DNA of 64,000 nt from contig OZ034806.1 of NCBI GenBank assembly GCA_964028335.1, positions 61,628,607-61,692,606 on the forward strand. The letters run 5' to 3'. Every line of letters starts with the position of its first letter. Position 1 is the first letter of the stretch. The position numbers and the translations under genes are program-made. Of this stretch, positions 35,750 to 47,035 are shown piece after piece. The notes under the pieces are model-generated. The model saw nothing but the letters and a program-made list of their open reading frames with translations, ran no database searches and had not been told where the DNA came from. The stretch is from Altica lythri. Lineage: Eukaryota > Arthropoda > Insecta > Coleoptera > Chrysomelidae.

Positions 35750-36286
35750 CTATGGAATACAATTGTTCGTCAGAAATAAATGGTTCCCTATTTTTAGTTT
35801 ATATACATAGTTTATACGAGTAACTGGAAAATTTAAAAAAAGGTTTTCAGCTATTCTCGGATTATTGTAAATAAAATTTTGAATAGAGTTTTGAATAATT
35901 TTTTTGCAATTTGTAATGCGGATAAATTTATGCAAAATAAGAATTCTATAATTAATCTCCACGATCTATATACATGAAATTTTTCTAAATTGTAATTGAA
36001 GTTTATTGATTCATCAATTAAAACAAACCAAACACCAGCACGCTACTGACTTTCTCACTCTTGAACGAGCAGTGAGAAGAACAGAGACAGCGCTAATGCG
36101 CAGTAGCCGTTTGCGCCAGTCCCGTCTTTCGCCTTGCCCACATTGCTTCCGTTTTCATTGCACACGGCAGCTCATAGATTAACATAGGGAGTGGAGCATC
36201 CTCCTTAAATACGTTCTTGAATAGTCACGTCAAATATAAATGTCAAAAATTTGTCTTCTCAGGAAATAATCTTCCTAAATATAACG

Positions 36287-36518
36287 CGACCTTGATTAAT
36301 AGTCTGCTATTTTTGTTGTTGCTAAATTTCTCGAATATTTTACAATTTGTTTCGACATAATTTGACATTAATAATCAAAGACTAAAGCTCTCGAGCTAAA
36401 GCTCTCGGGCTTTAATCAGATTATTAATGTCAAATTATGTCTCCACAAATTGATACTAAAATATTCTCAAAATCTAGATATCACAAAAATAGCCAACTAT
36501 AATGAAGGTCTTGTTATA
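36287..36518. repeat. Imperfect palindrome, ~95-bp arms
   Basis: Left arm landmarks ACCTTGATTAATAGTCTGCT, ACATAATTTGACATTAATAA and right arm inverse landmarks TTATTAATGTCAAATTATGT and AGCCAACTATAATGAAGGT pair over ~95 bases. The tip reads CTCTCGAGCTAAAGCTCTCGGG. It resembles the 3' hairpins of elements X, Y, W and Z (AATAGT at one edge), but I could not find its 5' end. Confidence 0.7.
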
Positions 36519-38100
36519 TTACCCTTGATTATTTACTTCTTAGTAAAACAATTTTTTTATATAAATAATCTCTGTATATGGACCTGAATCTGAGTTAACA
36601 CATAGAATACAATAACAGTTACAACATAATAGATAATTTTTAATTAACGAGAACAAAATTAAAAATTTAGGTAAATTTACTTTTGTCTTATGTGTATTTA
36701 ACTCGATATAGTTCCTGGTACGTAAGGAAGTTCGACAATTAAACCAACGTAGGGGAATTTATTAAATTCCTTAATAGAATTTCTATCTTCAATACCGGTG
36801 TAAAGTTCTGACATTCATTCACCTCGAATACGATTTAATATGTATCTATATTTAACTGTTAAGTACGCCAAAACTTTAGTTTAGGTATACTTATTTGATT
36901 TGGCATCAAGTTGTTAAAATCTTCCGGAAACATTGTTTGATTATGAAAGTTTAATTTTCCCAATACACACTTTTTAAACTTTGGTAGTTTTAGAGAATGG
37001 TAACCTAGTTTAACTGGTAAAGTAAGTAGCATAATAGTATACTGGAATTGTGTAAAGAAGTTGTTAATAGAATTTTTGATCAGAAAAAGAACGTTATCAG
37101 TTAAAGCTTTGCAGAAATCTTTAAAAACACATTAATTATAGAAATCTAAAAGTACGTAAAATTTTAACCATTTAAGAGAGGAATTATGACATTTAAAAAC
37201 TCCTATTAATATTTCAGAAGGTTACTGAGCAACTTGGGAAAACCCATCAGATTTATAAGAGAAAAAGAGAAAATAAAAAATACTGGTTTTTGTTTCATAA
37301 AAATATATTAACTTGTCTTGTGCCTATAGAAAATATCTTTTTAAATAACGATAATAACGATAAAACCATTCTAAACCACTAGGATTACCTAAATTAGATA
37401 TTTTTCCAACCTAAAATTTTGTAGCTACACCACTGTAACCATTCGATTCGGTTCTAAAAATATCACAAAACAATAAAATATACGAAGTAATGAAAAGATC
37501 CGAAGCAACCGAACATGCACGTCCAAGATTTTGATTCATTGACGATCCCAGTTCGTCATGTGAAACCATATGGGATAGACCTAAACCTGCTGAAAACAAC
37601 TCAATATATGAAAAAGGTATAGAATAGAAATACATACGGATGGTTATCCTCGTAAAAATTTTATGAAGAATTTCTCTTTTGAATGTTATTACTTAGCCCC
37701 AGCGCTGTCGTGACGGCCGCTTCGAATAAATCCATTACATTTTCTGTTTGTAAATAAACTTTTTTTAGACAAAATTGAGAAAAGCTGAGGGAGTAAGCCA
37801 ATAAAATAAATAAAAAAGTAGAATCTTGTTTGGCAGTGGTATTTACTACTTTCTACTATAATATAAATATATATATGGGAAATACAAAATGACATAGGTG
37901 GGTTATTTTAAATTTGGCGAACTTTACAAAGAAACTGAGAGTGACTTCTCACGGACATATTGGTACTCTATCATCTGTTAAATAGTTTTTGTTCAAATGG
38001 TAAGTTTTTTGCTATTATGTTGTGGTATATGTAGGTATAATTTTTTTTTTCAGATACCAAACGATCCACTGATCGTCAGAATTTAGGTTTTTAATCGACC
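36519..38100. other. AT-rich intron stretch
   Basis: About 1.6 kb of AT-rich DNA. Short frames at 37411-37635 and 37689-37895 (minus) have no recognised motif. Confidence 0.5.
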
Positions 38101-38124
38101 GCAAGTACAAAAATTTTATCAGTT

Positions 38125-38620
38125 GTAAGTAAGCTTGTTAGAATCTATTGGCTATAGTCCGCACCGTATTTATTATGCTGGGCTTTTTACCAATAAACGT
38201 CTATCGTCTTTTGCTCTTGCTGTCACTATTGAGGTGCTTTCTCGGGTGCGGTGCCAAAGGGATGTTTTATTAGTGGTCCAGGAAAACGTAAACCAAAAGT
38301 TCGACAGAGCTCGTTGTTTTGGACTTGTAATCCAAATATGTTGGAATTAAAATCTAAAATGAACCCCCACTAAGGAAAATCGCAAAGTAACCAAAAAATT
38401 ATTTGAAGAAAATCAGCAGGAGGAAGATTTTTCTAATATGTTTTGTGCTTGCATTTGCTGTAACGGCTTATATTTAAGGTCTAAGCCCGCAGAAGACTGG
38501 TTGTGGTGCTAACAATGTTTCCTTTGGGCTCACGCTTATTTTGCTGATGTTCGAAGAAAAAATTAAGCATTTCATTTGCAAATTATGTCAATAATAAGTA
38601 TAAGTTGTTTAAAATAGAAG
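38125..38620 (+). pseudogene. Possible DNA-transposase C-terminal zinc-finger relic
   Basis: Around 38440-38590 frames give CACICCNGLYLRSKPAEDW, then LWC, a stop, CFLWAHAYF and, further on, HFICKL. This C-x2-C ... W-x-x-C ... W-x-H spacing resembles the PHD-like finger found after many insect DDE transposases of the pogo/Tigger type. Upstream frames (38135-38350) have no recognisable motif. The assignment is tentative. Confidence 0.35.
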
Positions 38621-38803
38621 GTCACAATTATGTTTAAATATTAAACAGTCTCTTGAGGCTCAAGAAGTAGAATGGATATGGAACGATACAACGTTAAAAT
38701 CTGTTCAATGTTTGGAAATTTAAGATTAGCGGAAAAAGTGTAAAAAATACTCTACCTTAAGTTACTGGATCTTTTAAAAAAGCTATGAGAATTTACCAGT
38801 GTG

Positions 38804-38957
38804 TGTTATAAGTAGATCTTCAGAATCAAGGCTTTATTAAACTAAAAATTGTAGTACAGAAATTACTATCAGGTACTGACAAACTGACATATAAAATGTT
38901 GTCAATCAAGTATAATAAATAAATAAAGTATCTATGTAAATAATATAATATATGACA
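38804..38957 (-). repeat. 3' LTR of the Ty3/gypsy element
   Basis: On the minus strand it begins TGTCATATATTATATTATTT and ends CTACTTATAACA (TG...CA). It differs from the other LTR at a handful of positions and by a 4-base gap near its start. Confidence 0.85.
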
Positions 38958-39182
38958 TTCTTCCCCACTGTTATTTTGTAACATAATCTTCTAAATATCT
39001 CGGAGGTTGTCTAATTCGTTTCTCAGATGTTTCAACAATTAAATGTAAAGGTGGATTAGGTTTTAGTTTATTTTTAGATTCATTGGTAATTAAGTCTGGA
39101 GTTGGTTCAGGTGGTTCATTGGCATGACTAGTTAAATGATCTTGATTTTCTGTATTTTCTATATTTTTTTCTAAACTGAATG

Positions 39183-39268
39183 GTTGTGATTGTTCATTAT
39201 CTGGTTCTTCTTCTTCTCTTAATAGTTGTGATTGTTCATTATCTGGTTCTTCTTCTTCTCTTAATTAA
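39183..39268 (-). repeat. 45-bp tandem duplication at the 3' end of the pol region
   Basis: GTTGTGATTGTTCATTATCT, then GGTTCTTCTTCTTCTCTTAA, appears twice in a row. On the coding strand it adds acidic residues (EEEEPDNEQSQLLR-type). Confidence 0.85.
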
Positions 39269-40023
39269 GATGTATCACCCCTTGGAGCCAAGTGTCGAGT
39301 TGATACTGTAACTTCATTTCCATTTGATAATCTTACATGAGCATAATCAGAATTGGCTTCTAGAAGTTGTACTTCTTCGACTAGAGGTTCATATTTACTA
39401 TTTCTCAAATGCCTTTTTAAGAAGACAGTACCAGGTAAGCTCAGCCAAGTCGGAATAGATGTGCCATTTGTGGATCTTTTCGGGTGATTGAACATGCGCT
39501 CGTGAGGGGTGCAGTTCGTGGAGGTACACAATAAAGATCTTACTGAAAGTAATGAATCAATAAGTACTTCTTGCCATTGCTTAATTTCCAGTTTTCTTGA
39601 TTTTAAAGCTAATTGCACAGTTTTCCAAATTGTACCATTATATCTTTCGCATTGTCTGTTGCCTTGCGGATTGTATGGTGTTGTGTGACTCGAAGCTACT
39701 CCATGGCTTGTTAAAAATGATTTAATTTCGGCGGATAAAAAAGATGATCCTCGGTCACTATGTATATAAGCAGGTGTTCCAAAGACCGAAAATAATTGAG
39801 TTAAACAGTTGATTATTGTTGATGATGTCATATCAGCACATGAAAATGCAAATGGAAATCTTGAATATTCATCTATGATATCAAGTAAAAACTTGTTTTG
39901 ATTGTTGGATGGTAGTGGCCCTTTAAAATCAATATTTAGTCTGTCAAATGGAGCTGTAGCTTTTATTAAAGTTGCTCTATTTTTATAAAATCTTGGTTTT
40001 ATTTTATTTGGACAGGAAGACAC
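39265..40023 (-). pseudogene. Integrase core of the Ty3/gypsy element
   Basis: The frame carries the DDE catalytic core: FDRLNIDFKGPLP (first Asp), AYIHSDRGSSFLSAEIKSFL (second Asp), and TPYNPQGNRQCERYNGTIWK (Glu). A C-terminal region follows with SLPGTVFLKRHLR and ends near RHLAPRGD. It is separated from the preceding frame by a one-base gain in an A-run (~40025-40033). Downstream, towards the LTR, lies a 45-bp duplicated acidic stretch. Confidence 0.88.
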
Positions 40024-40060
40024 GATTTTTTTTTACATCTTCAAGAGAATATGGTAAATT

Positions 40061-40279
40061 TTAACAACGCACCCAGTGATAAAATCTTGTAATCCCTGGG
40101 TGACAAAGAGTATTATGTAATTCATATAGAGCAGCAGCTGATATTCTTGAAAGAGTATCAGCTACAATATTTTGATTTCCAGGCCTATAGATAGTGTCGA
40201 ATTTGTAACATGATAGCTCCATTCTCCAACGTAATATTTTCTCATTTTTAATTTTTGACGAGGAATTTGAATCAAACAT
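40061..40279 (-). pseudogene. RNase H end and integrase zinc-binding start of the same element
   Basis: A separate frame holds the end of RNase H (MELSCYKFDTIYRPGNQNIV, then ADTLSR) and the first half of the integrase HHCC finger (LHNTLCHPGITRFYHWVRC). It ends at an in-frame TAA directly after the finger's Cys. It has no start of its own; it was part of the polyprotein before the breaks. Confidence 0.85.
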
Positions 40280-40359
40280 AAAAGAAACAGATCTTTGGTC
40301 GGTAATAAGTTTAAAATGTCGACCCCTTAAAAAATGCCTCCATTTTCTAATAGATTCGA

Positions 40360-42606
40360 CTATATAGCATAGGCTTCTTTTTCAATGCTTGAATGTTTTT
40401 GTTCGACTTTTGAAAGGGTTCTTGAAAAAAACGCGACTGGTTTTCCTTGTTGTGTTAGCTGAGCTCCAATAGCGAATTCCGATGCATCAGTTTCTACTGT
40501 GAATGGTGCATTGTCATCAATAGAAGTGACTACTGCTTCCACAATGTCTTGTTTAAGTCTTTGAAAAGCTGATATTTGATAGTGATTTAATGGGAATTCC
40601 TTGACATTGATTAAAGGATGTATTTTTTCAGAAAACTTGTGTATAAATTTTGAATAGTGTGCAAACATTCCTTGTATTCTTTTGAGAGATGTCTGGTTTG
40701 CTGGTACTGGTAAGTTAATAAGTGGTTGCAATCTGTCAGCGTCTGGTTTAATAGTTTTCCCTTCAATTGTATATCCAAGTATATTAATGCGAGTCATCGA
40801 AAATTTGGATTTCTCATGGTTCAGAGTTAGATTATATTTTCTAGCGACACTCATAAATTTTTGTAAATTTTGATCATGCTCTTCTTTTGTTTTCCCACAC
40901 ACAGTAACGTCATCTAAATATGCCAGAGTATCCGTTAATCCTTCATTATGTATTATGCTGTTAATTATTCTTTGAAAACATGCAACTCCATTCGTAACTC
41001 CGAAAGCAATTCTTGTAAACTGATAAAGGTTGCCACATGCTTCAAAACCAGTATAAATTTTTTCGCTTTCCAGAATTGGTATTTGGTGATATGCACTGTG
41101 CAGGTCGATTGAACTGAAATATTCATATTGAGAAATCTGATTCACGACTGACTCTATGTTCGGTAATGGATATGCATCCAAATGTGTAAATTTATTAATT
41201 GTCAAAGAATAGTCAATTACCATGCGTTTCTTATGATTAATATTATTTGTTACTAACACTTGTGCTCTCCATGGCGAATTGCTATATTCAATAATGTTTT
41301 CTTCTAATAGTTTCTGAATTTCATTTTGGATAAATTTATAGTCTTCTGTTGAGTATCTACGGGATTTTATTGCCACAGGTTTACAGTTTTCTGCTAGATT
41401 GGCAAATAATGGAAATGGTTTCACGTTTGCTGTTGCTAGATTACATATTGAAAGTTTAGGATCTTTGCCTCCAAAAACAAATTCTACACCTGAATGTTTA
41501 TTAAGAACATCGTGCCCAATGATTACGTCACAACATAGGTTCTCCATAACATATAATTTAACTGTTCTATAAAAGTTATTAAATATTTTTAGCATGACGT
41601 TGCAGAATCCTAGCACAGGAGAGTTTAAAGATGAACTTGCCATTGTAACATTTAATTTAGTTGGAAAAATTTCTAACCGTTTTCGAACAGCAACCGTATT
41701 TGAAATGTAGCTGTCAGAACTGCCTGTATCGATTAAAGCATCAAAAGTAGAGTTATTTACTTCAACTTTAACTATTGCTTTTGACAAGCAAGAAGGAGAA
41801 GCTGCGGACATCATTCCAATCAATGCAGCAAAAGTTTTTGTAGAAACTTGTTTCTGGTACTTTGATTTACAAACTTTTTCAAAATGACCTACTTTTCCAC
41901 AGGCATGACATAAAGAATCTTTAGCAGGGCATTTACTGCGAGGGTGACGGTGTTTTCCACAAAACCAACATTTTTGATAAGTAACAGCTATATTTAATTC
42001 ATTTTGTTCACTTTTTATTAGATCTTGATTACTAGATTTGTTTGCAATGACTGAATTATTTATAAATAAATTTGATGTATAGGATTCCGATTGTTGTTGA
42101 GCCATTTCCAAAGATCTAGCAGAATCATACCCTTGTTCAAGGGTCAAAGAAACGTTTTCTAAAAGTCTTTGTCTAATATGTGAGGCATTAAGACCTCGAA
42201 TGAATGCATCTCTAATGTAATCGTCTCTATTTTCATTAGCAGAGACCGCTTTAAAATTACAATCTTTGCTTAATTGTTTCAACGATTGCAAATACTGATC
42301 TATTGACTCACCTACTTGTTGTTTTCGAGTTGATAAGGTATTGCGTGCAAAAATTTCACTTTGCTGTTTTACGTAAAGTTTTTGTAAAGTATATACTGCA
42401 TCTTTGTAGGACTGGCTTTCACTTATAGATTCATAGACTGCAGGGCTTACATAGTTTATCAATAGATTTAGTTTTTCTTTATCTTCTAGTATCTTGGCAG
42501 CATCCAAAAAATTTTCAAAAGTTCGCTTCCAATGTGTCCAGAGTTGTGTAGCGTTGCTTGAATTTGAATCAATATCCAAGCGATCGGGCTTGAGTAATTT
42601 ATCCAT
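40360..42606 (-). CDS. Gag-protease-reverse transcriptase polyprotein, 748 codons, truncated by frameshift
   Basis: Reading starts at the ATG 31 bases after the 5' LTR. The Gag-like helical part (about 1-205) is followed by two zinc knuckles near 210-250 (CWFCGKHRHPRSKC and CHACGKVGHFEKVC). Next come an aspartic protease with LIDTGSSDSYI (~288-298), reverse transcriptase from ~400 with SSIDLHSAYHQIP and the catalytic AYLDD (~565), and the start of RNase H (FTVETDASEFAIG, ~700). The frame stops at ~40360 because of an extra TA in a TA run (GCTATATAG), and RNase H continues in another frame. Confidence 0.9.
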   Translation of the reverse strand: MDKLLKPDRLDIDSNSSNATQLWTHWKRTFENFLDAAKILEDKEKLNLLINYVSPAVYESISESQSYKDAVYTLQKLYVKQQSEIFARNTLSTRKQQVGESIDQYLQSLKQLSKDCNFKAVSANENRDDYIRDAFIRGLNASHIRQRLLENVSLTLEQGYDSARSLEMAQQQSESYTSNLFINNSVIANKSSNQDLIKSEQNELNIAVTYQKCWFCGKHRHPRSKCPAKDSLCHACGKVGHFEKVCKSKYQKQVSTKTFAALIGMMSAASPSCLSKAIVKVEVNNSTFDALIDTGSSDSYISNTVAVRKRLEIFPTKLNVTMASSSLNSPVLGFCNVMLKIFNNFYRTVKLYVMENLCCDVIIGHDVLNKHSGVEFVFGGKDPKLSICNLATANVKPFPLFANLAENCKPVAIKSRRYSTEDYKFIQNEIQKLLEENIIEYSNSPWRAQVLVTNNINHKKRMVIDYSLTINKFTHLDAYPLPNIESVVNQISQYEYFSSIDLHSAYHQIPILESEKIYTGFEACGNLYQFTRIAFGVTNGVACFQRIINSIIHNEGLTDTLAYLDDVTVCGKTKEEHDQNLQKFMSVARKYNLTLNHEKSKFSMTRINILGYTIEGKTIKPDADRLQPLINLPVPANQTSLKRIQGMFAHYSKFIHKFSEKIHPLINVKEFPLNHYQISAFQRLKQDIVEAVVTSIDDNAPFTVETDASEFAIGAQLTQQGKPVAFFSRTLSKVEQKHSSIEKEAYAI

Positions 42607-42637
42607 TATGTGGACGTATAATTTTAGTTTAATAAAT

Positions 42638-42787
42638 TGTTATAAGTAGACCTTCAGAATCAAGGCTTTATTAAACTAAAAATTGTAGTACAGAAATTAC
42701 TACCAGGTAATGACAAACTGACATATAAAATGTTGTCAATCAAGTATAATAAATAAATAAAGTATCTGTGTAAATAATATAATGATA
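42638..42787 (-). repeat. 5' LTR of the Ty3/gypsy element
   Basis: Matches 38804-38957, ending CTACTTATAACA on the minus strand just before the leader. Its first bases read TATCAT rather than TGTCAT, consistent with decay of the terminal TG. The body includes GCCTTGATTCTGAAGGTCTA. Confidence 0.85.
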
Positions 42788-42877
42788 TTAATCGCTTTAA
42801 GCTTTTACCAAATTATCCTGTATAATAACTTTTTGAAATGGTTTATATATGATCTTAGAAGTTACTTAACTACTTAC

Positions 42878-42991
42878 TTGAGAGCTTTCAGATAGTGGCC
42901 TTTTGCTAATTCTGGTTTGGCAGAATCCCTTAGGAAATTTGCATAGTTGTAATGCATCTTGGCGTTGTAGGGCAAAGTCATTAAACCAGCC
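42878..42991 (-). CDS. Tmtc1: TMTC1-like exon, first TPR
   Basis: The exon is bounded by a TTACAG acceptor and a GTAAGT donor. Its 114 bases complete the Arg codon split from the previous exon and read on as a TPR: TLPYNAKMHYNYANFLRDS, then helix B ending in HYLKALK. From memory of the family, vertebrate TMTC1 has an almost identical stretch (TLPHNAKVHYNYANFL), which is the main reason to name TMTC1. The exon lies only about 90 bases right of the Ty3/gypsy element's right-hand LTR. Confidence 0.87.
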
Positions 42992-43329
42992 CTGTAATTC
43001 AAACAGACAAAATTAAATTTTCTATTTAATTAAATTATTATTTTTGATTGATGTAGAAGTTTAAATAAAGACCAGACTACGCAGTAAAATATTTATTATT
43101 TACATATTTTTTTAAAAGACCAATAAAAAAAAAGAAAAAATTAAGATAAGTCAACAAAATCTTGTAGGTGTAAATAGTATAAAAATTAAAAAAATTGTAA
43201 AATGTACTAATGAAAAAAAAAAATTATAATAAATAAAAGAAATCATCAATCATCAAAATTTAAATATAATATACAAAAGATTGTAACAAATGGAAACAGA
43301 TCGTAAGCAGGGAAGTTGACAGATAAAAT

Positions 43330-44880
43330 CCAAGACACTCTAAACAAAAAAGAAACCGTAAAATGTGATTTTTTAGACATAGAACGGGCCTTTGACAATA
43401 CTTCACATAAGGCTGTTAAAAAAGCACTTAATAACAGATAAGTAGATCGAACGACTTCCACCTGGTTGTCACAATTGCTCTCCACAATTGCAAAAAAAGA
43501 TAGGCCAAGACACTATCTTCATCAGTAGGATCAGAGGTAGCCGTTAGGGAGAAGTTGCATCTCCACTCATGTGGACAGCTTACTCTGGTAATTCACCGCG
43601 TAAGGCATACCTTGCCAAGGGTATTCCGATTACGTGGTTATCCTCTCAAGAAGGAAGTATGAAAATGTCCTCTGTGAAACAGTGCAGAGAAAACTGAACA
43701 AAGCAAAGCAAGGGTGTTACTCGGTGGGGCTTAATACCAACCCAATTAAGCCATTTCAAGCAAAAAGAAACCTAACTTAAAAAACTTCAAAGTAGATGAA
43801 TATATCGTTGAGTGGAAAACTGAGGATACGTATCTAGGGCTTCATACATACATACATCTAGGGCTAACTCTAGATAACAGGTTTCCATAAAACAAACACA
43901 AAAACGAAATAATACACAAAGCTACAAAAGCCCTTATGGTATGCAGAATCATTGCAAACCCAAAGACATAGCAAAGGGATGTACAAGGCAATAATGAGAC
44001 CAATCCTCATTTGGGGCAGTAGCTTGTGGCACGAGAGCTAATCCGATTACTACGAGGACATACTTCTCAAAGATTCCGAGACAAGCCTGTGTATGCAGCA
44101 ATGGAAACATGCCCCACTGCTGCAATGAAAGTAATCCTTAATTTCACGCCACTATTTATTTAAGTGGAAAGTGTAAGTAAGAAAATAATGGTCAAAGAAG
44201 GAAAAATTAAAGAAAGATCTCGATCTTATGAATTTAATTAATTTTGGAAAATGCTCCAAGATGACATTCAAAAGAAATTTAACTTTGTGAAAAATTTACC
44301 ACAAAATTGGGTAGTAAATCTAAATGGAACAATCGTACCCTCTTATGGGTTCCAGTACACATAAAAATAGAAGTAAATGAAACAGCAGATAAGCTGGCAA
44401 AAAAGGAGCTGAAACCCCATACTTGGGACCAGAACCATATTGTGGTATCAACAGTAGGTCAGTCTTAAAAAAAACTAAGGAAAGAAGTGGGTAAAGAAAA
44501 ATCAAATTACTGAAGAGAACTAAAAGGACTAAGATAATCAAAGACGCTCCTGGGAAACTATGACCAAAAGAGATTATTCAGCTGCCTAAACCTTAAGAAC
44601 CTTCGTATTATAACGGAAATGTTAACCGGACACTGCCGATTAAGGGAACACCTAAGAAACTAAGATTGGTAGATGCAGCAAAGTGCAGAATCTGTGGGAT
44701 AGAGGATGAAATCTCAGTACACATACTCTCAGAATGCATTTCATTAAGTTATTCTAGGGTCAGATACCTAGGGTCATACGAAATAGAGGAGAAAGATCTA
44801 CCATATTTAAAGCTCAACGATATCCTAAACTTTCTAAGAAAGATAGGACTAGACCAGCTGCTGTAAGTCTTAGAAAACTT
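43330..44880 (+). pseudogene. Jockey-type LINE, broken
   Basis: Frames in order give LDIERAFDNTSHKAVKKALN (RT motif A), a GYSDYVVILSRRK-type motif C (the YADD position reads YSDY), and VEWKTEDTYLGL (after the palm). Near 44550-44870 come LNLKNLRIITEMLTGHCRLR, then CRICGIEDEISVHILSEC, the C-terminal CCHC-like knuckle. The frame ends at LDQLL and a stop (44866). There are many frameshifts and stops. It sits in the TMTC1 intron opposite to the gene. Confidence 0.78.
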
Positions 44881-45034
44881 CAGAATTAGTTGTAAAAAAT
44901 TTAAAAAAATCTGTCTATGACCTAAAAAATCAGAAAAAGAAGGTATTTTTAATTTCGGTCTATTTCAAATACCTATATGTATAAAATGCAACAATACTTA
45001 TTTAGCTCAGTATTACTGAACTGAGTACCTATTA

Positions 45035-45523
45035 AGGTCGGGACACACATAACCGCACCGTACCCGATCCGTGTGTCGGCCGTAACTTGGCCGTGTCACA
45101 ACTCGTCCGTGTAGACACCACACTTGTCCGTAGCTTATCCGATTATCTAGTGACGTTTGAAAACTGTTTCAGTCTGTTTTAATATTTTGAGTACGTTAGA
45201 TGCGAAAACAATGTTTAAAAATTTTAGTAATATAATTTTAGTAAAATAAAAAACACAAGAATAATGTTTTTAATATATTATATTCTGAGAGCATACACGA
45301 GAGTGTTTACCAAGAGCTTTTGGCACCGCACCGTCACCGTTAAAATATAAAATATTTTAATCGTGCTCGGTGCGGTCTCGGTGCGTTGACAACGCTCAGC
45401 CGTAATACGGTGATGTGTGAACTATTTTTATAACATACCATTGCGTAACTCTTCCACCGAGTGATGGTCAACACTCGGCCGACATACGGAGCGGGCACGG
45501 TGCGGTTATGTGTGTCGGGACCT
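45035..45523. mobile_element. PIF/Harbinger-type MITE, TTA target duplication
   Basis: It has terminal inverted repeats of about 32 bases: AGGTCGGGACACACATAACC, then GCACCGT, at the left, and ACGGTGCGGTTATGTGTGTC, then GGGACCT, at the right. It is flanked by TTA at 45032-45034 and 45524-45526, the 3-bp duplication used by PIF/Harbinger transposons. The interior repeats pieces of the end (CCGTGTGTCGG, CGGTGCGGTCTCGGTGCG) and encodes nothing. Confidence 0.85.
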
Positions 45524-47035
45524 TTAAAAGTATTTTAATAATATGTAGTATCTCACGCAGCGCTATCATTATAAAACGAATATCAAATAAAACTTTTTAA
45601 TTGACAATATTTAAAAAAAAGAGATTCCTGTTAAGTGGCAGAAAAAAATTGGCAACATAAAGAACTAAGAAAGAAGAAAAGTGCAGTAGTTATAAAAGAA
45701 TCACAAACTTTTCATCAGTTCCATAGATTGTTTAACTTTTATTTTACAGTAGCAGTTGGAAAAGCTAAAGTTTTGTATTATTTTAAATAAAGTATTCTTC
45801 TGGTTTGTTTAATTACTCAAAGTTTTGAAATTACTTATAGCTTGCCAAATGGAAGAATTGTCGATAGATTCTGTGAATAAAATAGTCAGTTTTTATAAAA
45901 ACTTTCCCCTGGAGTTTCTTATTCTTTAAAAATTTCTACAATTAAGATAAAACTTTCATGCAAATTTTATAGTTTGAGATACTAAGAAAAGGTATTCCAG
46001 TTAGAGTTTGTGATATATATTTGTTATAATTTCCTTATTGAAAGCGATTTAAAAGTTTTAATTGGTATGTTTCATTATTTCTGTAGAGCAGCATATTTTT
46101 TGTCCCTTTTGTTTCTAGTATTTGAAGGTATTTTTTTTGTACGAATTACAAATGGTCATTTATTTTATTCGCCTAAGAACTTTTATGTATTTCAGAAAAT
46201 TGAACTAAAGAAAATTTGATTCGATCGATTAACGGCGTTGAAATAAAAATGAAGGGATATTATCATGAGGGTAGTAATGAAAGGAGAGCATTATTTGAGA
46301 ACGGATGAAGGAATGTTCGAGAGATAAAGGATAATTTTAGATGAATGGTCTGGAAAATGCTTATAGAATTTTAAAATTAGGGTTGAGTTCTAATCTGAAT
46401 AGCTTCTCTAATGGCTCTGATGTAGAAGGATGATCGTGAATTTTAAGTGATTTATTTTTTTTATTTCTTAATGGCACAGGTTTTACGAACGTTGGAAAAA
46501 ATATAATGTTAGACAATCGACTAGTAATCGATCTTTGCTACCGTTACAAAAAAGAAAATAAGAAACCAAACCAAGATTAAATCAAAGTAAAATGTAGTAA
46601 TTAAAGCTTATATAATTTAATGATATCTTGCACTGACATCTACGTTGATTAGCTCACAAAAAATTTTTCTTAGGACATATACTTTTGAAACTTATTTAAA
46701 TATAGTTATTTAATAACATACTCAAAATTTTACATTGGTACCCCAAGTTTTCAGAAATTTAGAGAACTTTAAACTTGAAACTAAACATTTTCGAGCAAAA
46801 TTGCAATGTCCTTTTTGATCCTTCATAAAAAAAATCCTTATGACTAATAGGTTTCAACGTTCACATATCTATTTCAAAATAGTTATTAAATAACATACAA
46901 AAATTTTACAATGTCAGCCCATTTTTTTAGAAAGTTATAGATATAAAAATCCAATGAAACTTTTTTTAACGAACTTTTAAAAATTTACCAACATTTTCAA
47001 CATTTTTTTCTGTACCGTATTTGTAGAAAAAAATG
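45524..47035. other. AT-rich intron stretch
   Basis: About 1.5 kb of AT-rich DNA with only short frames (46010-46219 plus). Nothing was recognised. Confidence 0.5.

Larger units (their letters stand above)
34521..36219 (-). mobile_element. P-type DNA transposon, ~200-bp TIRs, 8-bp target duplication
   Basis: Both ends carry CAAGAACGTATTTAAGGAGG, then ATGCTCCACT. The inverted similarity runs inward about 190 bases (for example GCGCATTAGCGCTGTCTCTG at left, its inverse at right). The insertion is flanked by AATAGTCA at 34513-34520 and 36220-36227. An 8-bp duplication, a CA start and a THAP-encoding exon together point to the P superfamily. A MITE (34938-35324) is nested inside. Most of the transposase is missing, so this copy is non-autonomous. 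Confidence 0.82.
38804..42787 (-). mobile_element. Ty3/gypsy-type LTR retrotransposon (probably Mag-like), inactive
   Basis: Two ~150-bp direct repeats (38804-38957 and 42638-42787, about 95% identical) bound a 3.7-kb minus-strand coding region in the order Gag-PR-RT-RNaseH-IN. A purine tract (GTGGGGAAGAA, minus strand) precedes the left-hand (3') LTR. The ATG is only about 30 bases from the 5' LTR. A single Gag-Pol frame, two CCHC knuckles, very short LTRs and no env fit the Mag branch. I found no clear target duplication. Three breaks in pol (near 40365, 40061 and 40030) inactivate it. Confidence 0.88.

Noticed and set aside
37032..37050. AATAGTATACTGG as another YR-type element end
   Set aside because: No hairpin or T-run partner was found beside it.
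40682..40873. Plus-strand frame within the Ty3/gypsy element
   Set aside because: It is antisense to the reverse transcriptase region and has no domain of its own.
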